Source of the DNA: Bacteroidales bacterium
GTDB lineage: Bacteria > Bacteroidota > Bacteroidia > Bacteroidales > UBA3663
Assembly (NCBI GenBank): GCA_017561935.1
Contig: JAFZBE010000024.1
Span: forward strand, 1-34,339
DNA: 34,339 bases
Direction of reading: 5' to 3'
Shown: positions 8,361-18,721 of the stretch, one piece after another
Layout: each line of letters starts with the position of its first letter
How positions within the stretch are numbered: the first letter of the stretch is position 1
Notes under the pieces: generated by a model
Databases searched by the model: none
What the model saw: only the letters and a program-made list of their open reading frames with translations
Told to the model about the DNA's origin: nothing
Position numbers and translations under genes: made by a program

Positions 8361-11228
8361 TCAATATTTTTGCTTATTTATTTCGTGCGGTGTTGTGCCA
8401 AAATATGCCTTGTAGCAACGGGTGAAGTAGGATGCATCGGTAAATCCCACGCTATAGGCAACCTCGGCAACGCTGCCCTTTCCTTCGGCCAAAAGCTGCT
8501 GTGCCCTCTGCAGACGCGTATTGCGAAGCAGTTCGACGGGACTCGTTCCGGTGAGTGCCTTGCATTTGCGGAAGAGCTGCGTGCGGCTGAGGCAGATGTC
8601 GGAGGCCAGAAGTTCGACGGAGTAGCTTTCGTCGCTAAGGTTGCGTTGGATGAGCTGGTGCAGCTTTTCGAGGAACTCCTCGTCGTATTTCGACAGGCGA
8701 GGCGGAGCGGGTACTGTTAGCTCGTCGGAGGTAGGAGATGCGGCGATGATGACGGGCGATGTCTTAGGGGTGACAGGTGTCGAACTGCGCTTTGCTACTT
8801 TGCCGATATCTATAGGGATGGCCGACTCGATGACCCTTGCTCGATTTCGGATGAGCGAATCCATCTGAGCCAGAAGCACGGCATTGCTGAATGGCTTGGC
8901 GATGTAGGCATCGGCCCCTTCTTCGAGGCCACGCACACGCTGCTCGTCCATCGAGCAGGCGGTGAGCATCAGCACGGGGATGTGGCTCGTGGCCGGAGTG
9001 GTCTTGATCTGGTGACAGCACTCCAGACCATCCATCACTGGCATCATCACGTCGCAGATGATGATGTCGGGCACCGCCTCCTGTGCCTTGCGGAAGCCTT
9101 CTTCGCCATTGGCGGCGCTGAGGGTACGGTACTTCTCGGCCAGCAGCGTGCGCAGGAAGAGCCGGATGTCGGCGTTGTCGTCGATGATGAGGGCGATGGG
9201 CTTGGGCTCGTCGTCGGTAGTGGTGAGGTCTTCCTGATTTTCGAGGGTTTCGAGATCTTCGGAAGGAATCGGAGTGGTCGGAATAGTCGGAGTACTCGGA
9301 TTGCTCTGAGAAGCGGGGATAGCTTCAATGGCCCTTGCGGGGAGGGTGATGGTGAAGATGCTGCCTGTACCAGTCGGCTGGTTCTGGGCCTTGATGGTGC
9401 CGCCGTGCAGGGTTACGAAGTTCTTGGCGAGCGTCAAGCCCAGACCGGTGCCCTCGTAGTGGAGGGTGTCGGCCTGATAATAGCTGTCGAAAATCTTCGG
9501 CAGGTCTTCTTCGGCGATGCCTGGGCCGGTGTCGCCTATACGTATAATATAATTATCGCCTGTGTGTGCGAGGGAGACGCTGATGTCACCTCCGTCGGGT
9601 GTGAATTTGAACGCATTGCCCATAATGTTGTAGAAGATGCGCTCGAGCTTGGCCTGGTCGGCCATGGTCTTGAATCCGCGTCCACTTGTCTGGTAGGTGA
9701 GACAGATCTTGCGTTTGTCGGCCAGTGTCTGAAACGAGTCGGTCCAGGCTGCAAAGGCAGCATTGAGATCGATGGGCTGCAGGTCGAGCGACATCTTGCC
9801 GCTCTCGGTCTTGCGGAAGTCGAGAATCTGGTTGACAAGCCGGCGCAGCACGCCGATGTTCTTCTGTGCCAGCTGCAGGAGCTGGCGGGCAGACGGGTCC
9901 TGCAGGTTGGCATCCTGGCTCAGTTGTTCAAGGGGTGCAGAGATAAGTGTAAGGGGTGTGCGGAAGTCGTGACTCACGTTGGTGAAGAAGTTCATCTTAG
10001 CGAGATTGGCTTCCTCGAGTTCGTGCGTCAGGGTGAGCAACCGATCGCGTTGCTCCTTGAGCATGGCACGCTGACGGGCGAGGCTTTGGCTGGTGCGGCG
10101 GCTGGATCGGTAGAACAAAAAGAGAGTCAGCATGAAACCGAGTGCGAGAAGAAGCAAGGCACCCATTGCACGGGTCAGCGCCCGTTGCAGGTTGTGCTGC
10201 TGCCAGAAGTAGTCAAGCCGGCTGCGCAGCTCGCGTATGCTTGCGGCATTGGCATCGATGGCATGTTGCATGCTGCTGGTGAGGAGCGCTTCCTCACGGC
10301 TTGCAATCAGATGGCTTTCGAGCAACGTCTCGCGTTGGTAAGGCTGGCCGGTGAGGATCCGGATGGCCGTCTTCATGATTTCGTCACCGCCCGTAGGATA
10401 GGTGGCTGTAGCATCGAGGTTGCCCAGCTCAATGGCTTCGATGCCCTCGCCCTTGCCGACAATGCCGTCGATACCAATGTACCGTATGCCGCTATCAGCA
10501 TTCAGTTCCCTGGCTCTGATTTTGGCTGCCCATGCCATCCAGTCACTATGAGTGGCAACAACATCGACGTTGGGATAGCGACGGAGCAACGAGTCGATCA
10601 TGGCTGCGGCTTCATCGCCTGACCAATGTGCATCGACCGTGGCGAGCAGTGTCCACTCGGGATGTCGTTCGAGCTCCTCGACGAAACCCTTGTGCCGCAT
10701 CTGTGCAGGTGTTGTATTCATGTCACCGGTGAGTTCGAGGATACGTCCGCCCTGTTTGGGCAGCGTCAGGGCATAACGGGCGATGAGGCGGCCTGCGCCT
10801 TCGTTGTCGCCACCCACAAAGGCCGTGTATTTGTCGCCCCCGACGCGGCGGTCGAAGACCACGACGGGGATGCCGGCATCGTAAGCCTCTGCGACGGCGG
10901 GAGTGAGGTCATCGGCTTCGTAGGGCGACACGATGAGCAAATCGACCTTCTGATCGATGAAGTATCGGATGTCGTCCTTCTGTCGCTGACTGTCGTCGTC
11001 GGCTGTGCGCAGCTCCATGGTAATGCCATCGTGCAACAGCAGTTCACGCTCCATTTCGGCATTCTGTTTCTCGCGCCAATTGCCTTTTGAGCATTGTGAA
11101 ACACCGATGCGGTATTGCGGTTCCTGTGGGGTTGAACAGGAACAGAGGATAGAGGCTATAAAAACTATGAGGAGACCCCCCCGCCCCCCCTGCTTAGGGG
11201 GGAGAGGACTTGCTTGTCGTTGTTTCAT
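8361..11228 (-). CDS. Hybrid two-component regulator with periplasmic sugar-binding sensor (BT1754-like)
   Basis: This protein senses a small sugar in the periplasm and activates transcription directly. A signal/anchor segment (about 19-31, ending ILCSC) precedes a type-I periplasmic-binding domain (about 38-320, with VSPYEADDLTPAV, VVVFDRRVGGDKYTAFVGGDN and YIGIDGIVG). A membrane segment lies at about 349-370. The kinase domain has the phosphoacceptor His420 in NVSHDFRTPLT and the ATP-binding GDTGPGI and GTGLGLTL motifs. A repeat-derived linker follows (about 642-664), then a receiver with Asp726 in IICDVMMPVMDG and a C-terminal AraC DNA-binding domain (about 855-955). Fusion of a sugar-binding sensor to such a regulator is the design of the B. 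thetaiotaomicron fructose sensor BT1754, and the neighbouring operon is a fructan locus, so fructose is the likely ligand. It is the second gene of a unit with the GH43-like gene, 6 bp apart. The start codon is the only in-frame ATG before the signal sequence. Confidence 0.92.
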   Translation of the reverse strand: MKQRQASPLPPKQGGRGGLLIVFIASILCSCSTPQEPQYRIGVSQCSKGNWREKQNAEMERELLLHDGITMELRTADDDSQRQKDDIRYFIDQKVDLLIVSPYEADDLTPAVAEAYDAGIPVVVFDRRVGGDKYTAFVGGDNEGAGRLIARYALTLPKQGGRILELTGDMNTTPAQMRHKGFVEELERHPEWTLLATVDAHWSGDEAAAMIDSLLRRYPNVDVVATHSDWMAWAAKIRARELNADSGIRYIGIDGIVGKGEGIEAIELGNLDATATYPTGGDEIMKTAIRILTGQPYQRETLLESHLIASREEALLTSSMQHAIDANAASIRELRSRLDYFWQQHNLQRALTRAMGALLLLALGFMLTLFLFYRSSRRTSQSLARQRAMLKEQRDRLLTLTHELEEANLAKMNFFTNVSHDFRTPLTLISAPLEQLSQDANLQDPSARQLLQLAQKNIGVLRRLVNQILDFRKTESGKMSLDLQPIDLNAAFAAWTDSFQTLADKRKICLTYQTSGRGFKTMADQAKLERIFYNIMGNAFKFTPDGGDISVSLAHTGDNYIIRIGDTGPGIAEEDLPKIFDSYYQADTLHYEGTGLGLTLAKNFVTLHGGTIKAQNQPTGTGSIFTITLPARAIEAIPASQSNPSTPTIPTTPIPSEDLETLENQEDLTTTDDEPKPIALIIDDNADIRLFLRTLLAEKYRTLSAANGEEGFRKAQEAVPDIIICDVMMPVMDGLECCHQIKTTPATSHIPVLMLTACSMDEQRVRGLEEGADAYIAKPFSNAVLLAQMDSLIRNRARVIESAIPIDIGKVAKRSSTPVTPKTSPVIIAASPTSDELTVPAPPRLSKYDEEFLEKLHQLIQRNLSDESYSVELLASDICLSRTQLFRKCKALTGTSPVELLRNTRLQRAQQLLAEGKGSVAEVAYSVGFTDASYFTRCYKAYFGTTPHEINKQKY
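9238..9302 (-). repeat. Degenerate 9-bp repeats encoding the kinase-receiver linker
   Basis: Within the regulator gene, TCG recurs at positions 9241, 9250, 9259, 9269, 9278, 9287 and 9296, almost strictly 9 bp apart. Four clear units are AATCGGAGT, GGTCGGAAT, AGTCGGAGT and ACTCGGATT on the plus strand. They encode a Ser/Thr/Pro/Ile-rich linker, SNPSTPTIPTTPIPS, between the kinase and receiver domains. Confidence 0.7.
11174..11210. repeat. G/C-run hairpin repeat translated inside the regulator signal peptide
   Basis: Two C-runs separated by G (11176-11190), the loop TGCTTA (11191-11196) and GGGGGG (11197-11202) form a hairpin with a stem of at least 6 bp. In the minus frame the element encodes SPLPPKQGGRGG. 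It sits between the basic start of the signal peptide (MKQRQ) and its hydrophobic core (LLIVFIASIL). Similar PLPP-x-GG peptides are, from general knowledge, common as translated intergenic repeats in Bacteroidales genomes. Confidence 0.7.
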
Positions 11229-11234
11229 GAAATG

Positions 11235-12272
11235 TTATTTTCCTTCGGCATGATTGATGATGGCATCGAGCTGGGGGCGAGTGATCTGGACGATGGTGCC
11301 GTGCTTGTGGTTGGCGGGGACGCTGATGCGCTCGGGGATGGGGGTGAAGGTCAGGAAGTCGCGTGTCGAGACGGCGCCGTATTCCTGGGGATGATATTGG
11401 TCGAAGTAGATGATCCACTCGTTACCCAAATGGAGGGCGCAAGGCCCTTCGGAGAAGGTTCGTCCGAAAGTGGTGGTGGGTGTGGTGCCTGCGGGAATGT
11501 TGTCGAAGGTGTGGAACGGCCCGTAAGGTGAATCGCTGAAGACGCAGAAGAGATTGCTGAAGCCTGGCTTGCGGTTGTCCTTGACGACGAGCACATAGTC
11601 CTTGGTGTTGCGTTTGAGCAGATAGCCGTCGATGCTGTTGAAGCCTGGGTCGTAATAGCGCTGTGCTGGAGTGAAGGTCTGGAAGTCGCGTGTCGTGGTG
11701 TACCATAGGCGGTGGCAGAAGTTGGTGCCCAGCGTATCGGCAGCCGTGTAATCCTTAGGGTTGATCTGCGATGACCAGATGATCAGGAACTGTTGCTGCT
11801 CGTCGTCGTAGAAGAGCTCGGGAGCCCAGACGTTGTTGGTGGGGATGTCGGCCATCACATCGATGACGCGCTGCTCCGACCAATGAATGAGATCGGTGGA
11901 CGAGGCATAACCGAAGCCGCGGCTGCCCATCCATTGGGTGGTCCAGACGAGATGGAAGGTGCCGTCGGGACCGCGGACGATGCTGGGGTCGCGCAGCACA
12001 CGTTCCTCGGGATAGTAATTCGGTGCCTGCACTTCGCCCGTCCAGGCATCGATATAGGTGGTGTCGTTGCCCACCTCGGGGCGCAGCCAGATGCCGGGCA
12101 GGGTATCCCAATGGAGGCCGTCGAGGCTGTAAAGATACTGCATGCCTTGCGTTGAAGGCTCGCGGAAGGAGGTGAAGATGTAGGCCACGTCGTCGGAAGC
12201 AAGACGCTGACAACTGCTGAGCGAAAACAGAAGACCGCTCATGGCCAAAACGAGGAGAAAGGTGTTCTTCAT
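11235..12272 (-). CDS. GH43-like five-bladed-propeller glycosidase, lipoprotein
   Basis: This is a predicted secreted glycosidase of the GH43/GH32-type propeller fold. The ATG at 12272 is chosen because it gives a clean lipoprotein signal (MKNTFLLVLAMSGLLFSLSSC, Cys21); an upstream in-frame ATG at 12293 would add seven residues before the signal peptide. Propeller motifs include VLRDPSIVRGPDGTFHLVWT (candidate base Asp95), NNVWAPELFYDDE, FNSIDGYLLKR (candidate Asp215) and FSEGPCALHLG (candidate acid Glu275). GH43 members are mostly arabinofuranosidases and xylosidases. The co-transcribed regulator, however, looks like a fructose sensor, so the substrate is open. The first blade lacks the usual Pro-Asp-Pro motif of canonical xylosidases; the base is instead supplied by RDPSI. 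The subfamily was not determined. Confidence 0.8.
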   Translation of the reverse strand: MKNTFLLVLAMSGLLFSLSSCQRLASDDVAYIFTSFREPSTQGMQYLYSLDGLHWDTLPGIWLRPEVGNDTTYIDAWTGEVQAPNYYPEERVLRDPSIVRGPDGTFHLVWTTQWMGSRGFGYASSTDLIHWSEQRVIDVMADIPTNNVWAPELFYDDEQQQFLIIWSSQINPKDYTAADTLGTNFCHRLWYTTTRDFQTFTPAQRYYDPGFNSIDGYLLKRNTKDYVLVVKDNRKPGFSNLFCVFSDSPYGPFHTFDNIPAGTTPTTTFGRTFSEGPCALHLGNEWIIYFDQYHPQEYGAVSTRDFLTFTPIPERISVPANHKHGTIVQITRPQLDAIINHAEGK

Positions 12273-12310
12273 TTGCAAAATATCAATTAGCAATTAACAA
12301 ATAACTTTTG

Positions 12311-15683
<3,373 letters not shown>

Positions 15684-15686
15684 ATA

Positions 15687-18521
15687 ATGAAGAATTTGAC
15701 CATATTACTTTATACAGTGTTGCTGCTGCTGATGCCCTGCGCATCGTCGGCGGCAGTAACTTGTTATGAGAAACGCTATCTCAACACGCAGGACCAGTTG
15801 CCCGTCAGTGCCATCCATTCGGTCTTTCGCGACACGGAGGGATACCTGTGGTACGGCACCGTGAACGGCCTGTGCCGTGACGATGGATACCAGTTGCAGG
15901 TTTTTCGTCCCGGGTTCCTGCAAGCCCAGGACAGGGTGATAGCATGTATGGCCGAAGACCCGAGTGGACACATCTGGCTCGGCTCGGACAACGGACTCAG
16001 TTGGCTCGACAAGGCCGACTACACAATCCATGCCTTGTGTCCCGAACGCTGGGAGGGCGAACGCATCAGCCGTATCCTGCCTGCGGATATCGGCCCTGAT
16101 TTCCTCATACAAAGCCGTAGCCGCATCATCTGGGTTGACAGCGTGGGTCGCCCGATCAGGGAGTTCTGCTGGAAGGACAAGGACGGTAACGAAAGGGGCA
16201 TTGCCTGGTCGGTCCCCTTTCATAAAAAGACTTACATTGCTTTCAATGACTACAGCTTCTGCTATGTCGATAGCGGGCAGTCCGAGTTGCATCCCATTGC
16301 TTTGCCGAAGCCTTTCGACAAGATTGTGTGCTTCGACATCGACCGCCAGAAGGAAGGCCTATGGTTGCTGGACGAGTCGGGAAAGATTTGTCACCTGAAG
16401 GACTTGGGCGAAAGCTTCAAGATCGAACCGTATGAGTGCGATGTGCCGATGGGAGGCTTCTCCTATCGCCTGCAGCAGAGCCCCTACGACGATACCCTCT
16501 GGCTGATGAACCTGACAGGGGTAAATGCCTATCGGAAAGCGGAAGACAACCGGCTCACGTTGGTCTATAGCACAAAGAATGACACACCTCCCAACCACAT
16601 GCTGGCCAGCGTGTGGTGTGACAGTCTGTTCACTTTTGTCTCGGCCTTCGACTGCAAGAACTTCATGCTACGACCCAAGACCGACATCTTCCAGTACATC
16701 CCTCTCCAAACGTTGACGGACCGCGTGATGTTCAATGCCGCCGTGATGGATATGGCCGAAGCAGGTGACGACTGGTGGTGGATCTTCCAGGAGCGTACGG
16801 GGCTGTGCCTGGTGCATCGCCCATCGGGAAAGGTGGTGCTCTACAGCGACTGTCGGCAAGCTGCGACTTACGAGCTGGATCGTGGACGCATCATCGCGCC
16901 TTCGTCGCAGGGCATCTGGGTGAACCATGATGCGAAGATGCACGTCTATCGCGTGACGCGTCAGGAAGCGTCGATGAGCGTGGTGGCAGACATTGATCTG
17001 AGCGCACAAGCTCGTCCGGGGGAGATTGTGACCCAGCTCCTTGAGGACACTTCGCGCCGTCTATGGGTGGGCACCAACTGGGGGCTCCATATTTTCAATG
17101 CCGCCAGCCTTCAACCTTTGGCCGACTTCCCCTCACTGGGATATGTCTCGACCATCAAGACCGATGAACGTGGCCACGTCTGGGTGACCACGATTGAGGG
17201 CCGTCTCTATGACTTCAGCAACGCTACGGAAAACGTTTGTCATGAGATCGGGGAGCCGCTTTCGGCGCTCTGCATCATGCCCGATGGTGACCTCTGGCTG
17301 GGCACCCAGTTGGGACGTGTATTCCGCTATGAGCCCCAACAACGGGTGCTTGAGGACTACAGCGTACAGATTGGCCTGAACGGCGACCGTGTGAACCAGC
17401 TTCAGGACGATAGTTACGGACACCTCTGGGTGGAGACCAATCAACGTATTCTGGAATTCAATCCCCGCAACAATGCCAGCCGAATCTTCAAGACCAATGA
17501 CATCGGCATCCCCTTGACACGTTTCCTGCCCACTTCGACCATGAAGGACAGCTCGGGGCGCATCTACTTCGGAGGCATCCCAGGTATAATGCGGTTTACA
17601 CCCAGCAACAGCCTCGACAAAAAGAGCTCAGTCGTGATTCCCCGCATCACTGATGTGTTGCTGATGAAGCATTCGCTGCGCTTCGACACGCTGGCCGCAC
17701 GTCAGAACACCAGCTGCATCACCTTGCAGCCCGATGACAGGGACCTGGAGATCTTCTTCTCGTCACTTGACCATTATGATGTGTCGTTTGTGCGCTATGC
17801 CTACAGGCTCAATGGCGTGGATGAGGATTGGAACTACACCGTGGCGGGCGAGAATTCGGCTTTCTACAACCAGCTGAAGAAGGGACACTACACCTTCGAG
17901 GTCAAGGCCACCGACCGCAATGGACTTTGGAGTACACCAGTCACTTTACTTGAGATAGAGCGACTACCCTCCTTCTACGAGAGTACGGCTGCCTACGTAC
18001 TCTATTGCCTATTGGTGCTCTTGGGTTTGGCCGCCCTGATCTATTGGGTGCATCGCAGCGACGAGAAGAAAAATGAACAGATGTGGAGTGACAGCCGCGA
18101 GATGCTTAGCATGCGCAACTACATCAAGGACGACACACCAACGGGCGAACGTCTGCCCGAGAGTGAGTTCCTGGCTCTTGACCGCGCATTCCTTGCCAAG
18201 GTGAAACAGGCGGTGATGGACCATCTGGACGAATCGGACTTCGGCGTGGAAGAACTGGCGACGGCTGTCAATGTCTCGAAATCGACCTTGAACCGCAAGC
18301 TGAGGAGCGTGGCCAGCATGTCGCCTCTCGATTTCATCCGGATACAGAAGATGCGTCAAGCCAAGCTATGGTTGCAGGATAAGGATCGCAACATCAACGA
18401 GATTGCCATATCGCTAGGTTATAGCGACCGCAAATATTTCACTTCCTGTTTCAAAAAAGAGTTCGGAATGACGCCAACCGACTATCGAAAGGAGGTCTTA
18501 GATTCTAATCCCGACGAATAA
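15687..18521 (+). CDS. Membrane-tethered propeller/Y_Y_Y/AraC regulator lacking kinase and receiver
   Basis: This predicted one-component transmembrane transcription factor senses a periplasmic ligand. After a signal peptide (about 1-22) the periplasmic part has two-component-regulator propeller repeats, for example DTEGYLWYGTVNGLC, DPSGHIWLGSDNGLS, DTSRRLWVGTNWGLHIF and DSYGHLWVETNQR. A Y_Y_Y domain follows at about 680-765 (YAYRLNGVDEDWNY, YTFEVKATDRNGLWS). One membrane segment lies at about 770-790, then only about 45 juxtamembrane residues and a C-terminal AraC HTH (about 835-940, ending SDRKYFTSCFKKEFGMTPTDYRK). The histidine-kinase core, ATPase and receiver usual in hybrid regulators (typically about 1300-1400 residues) are absent, and nothing suggests a broken gene. 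It is co-transcribed with GH2 (3-bp gap) and lies upstream of the susC/susD pair it may control. Confidence 0.9.
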   Translation: MKNLTILLYTVLLLLMPCASSAAVTCYEKRYLNTQDQLPVSAIHSVFRDTEGYLWYGTVNGLCRDDGYQLQVFRPGFLQAQDRVIACMAEDPSGHIWLGSDNGLSWLDKADYTIHALCPERWEGERISRILPADIGPDFLIQSRSRIIWVDSVGRPIREFCWKDKDGNERGIAWSVPFHKKTYIAFNDYSFCYVDSGQSELHPIALPKPFDKIVCFDIDRQKEGLWLLDESGKICHLKDLGESFKIEPYECDVPMGGFSYRLQQSPYDDTLWLMNLTGVNAYRKAEDNRLTLVYSTKNDTPPNHMLASVWCDSLFTFVSAFDCKNFMLRPKTDIFQYIPLQTLTDRVMFNAAVMDMAEAGDDWWWIFQERTGLCLVHRPSGKVVLYSDCRQAATYELDRGRIIAPSSQGIWVNHDAKMHVYRVTRQEASMSVVADIDLSAQARPGEIVTQLLEDTSRRLWVGTNWGLHIFNAASLQPLADFPSLGYVSTIKTDERGHVWVTTIEGRLYDFSNATENVCHEIGEPLSALCIMPDGDLWLGTQLGRVFRYEPQQRVLEDYSVQIGLNGDRVNQLQDDSYGHLWVETNQRILEFNPRNNASRIFKTNDIGIPLTRFLPTSTMKDSSGRIYFGGIPGIMRFTPSNSLDKKSSVVIPRITDVLLMKHSLRFDTLAARQNTSCITLQPDDRDLEIFFSSLDHYDVSFVRYAYRLNGVDEDWNYTVAGENSAFYNQLKKGHYTFEVKATDRNGLWSTPVTLLEIERLPSFYESTAAYVLYCLLVLLGLAALIYWVHRSDEKKNEQMWSDSREMLSMRNYIKDDTPTGERLPESEFLALDRAFLAKVKQAVMDHLDESDFGVEELATAVNVSKSTLNRKLRSVASMSPLDFIRIQKMRQAKLWLQDKDRNINEIAISLGYSDRKYFTSCFKKEFGMTPTDYRKEVLDSNPDE

Positions 18522-18542
18522 TAGGGATAATTTTGAACCATT

Positions 18543-18585
18543 ATGGGGCGAAAATCGTGCAAAAACGGTTTTCGCCCCATTTTTA
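18543..18585 (+). terminator. Strong Rho-independent terminator after the regulator
   Basis: The arms 18543-18558 and 18565-18580 pair over 16 positions with one G-T pair, around the loop GCAAAA, followed by TTTT. It ends the GH2/regulator unit and makes the following susC depend on its own promoter. Confidence 0.92.
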
Positions 18586-18589
18586 TGCC

Positions 18590-18639
18590 CAATTAAGCGC
18601 AATTTTGGCCAATTAGGTTAGAAGATCCCTCTATCTTTG
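18590..18639 (+). promoter_or_regulatory. Promoter of the second susC with three helically phased CAATT elements
   Basis: The -7 box TATCTTTG lies at 18632-18639, 82 bp before the start codon. CAATT occurs at 18590, 18600 and 18610, exactly 10 bp apart and so on one face of the helix. The last copy ends 17 bp before the -7 box. A TTTG at 18604-18607 is 24 nt from the -7 box, longer than usual. The CAATT array is a candidate binding site for the AraC-type regulator encoded just upstream; that link is inferred. Confidence 0.55.
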
Positions 18640-18721
18640 CAGCGTCAAACGACACTTAGTACCTCATACCCGAACTTCCCATCCACATATAATAATAATA
18701 TTAACCCACCAAATCACAAGA

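Noticed and set aside
8982..10622. 546-residue open frame antisense to the hybrid regulator
   Set aside because: The opposite strand encodes intact kinase and receiver motifs, and this frame has no promoter, signal or recognisable domain.
12273..12293. Seven-residue extension of the GH43-like protein
   Set aside because: It would put Met-Leu-Ile-Asp-Ile-Leu-Gln before a normal lipoprotein signal; the start at 12272 is more likely.
15687..18521. Regulator considered a hybrid gene with its kinase deleted by frameshift
   Set aside because: A continuous frame runs from the membrane segment into the AraC domain, and no kinase remnants are visible in other frames.
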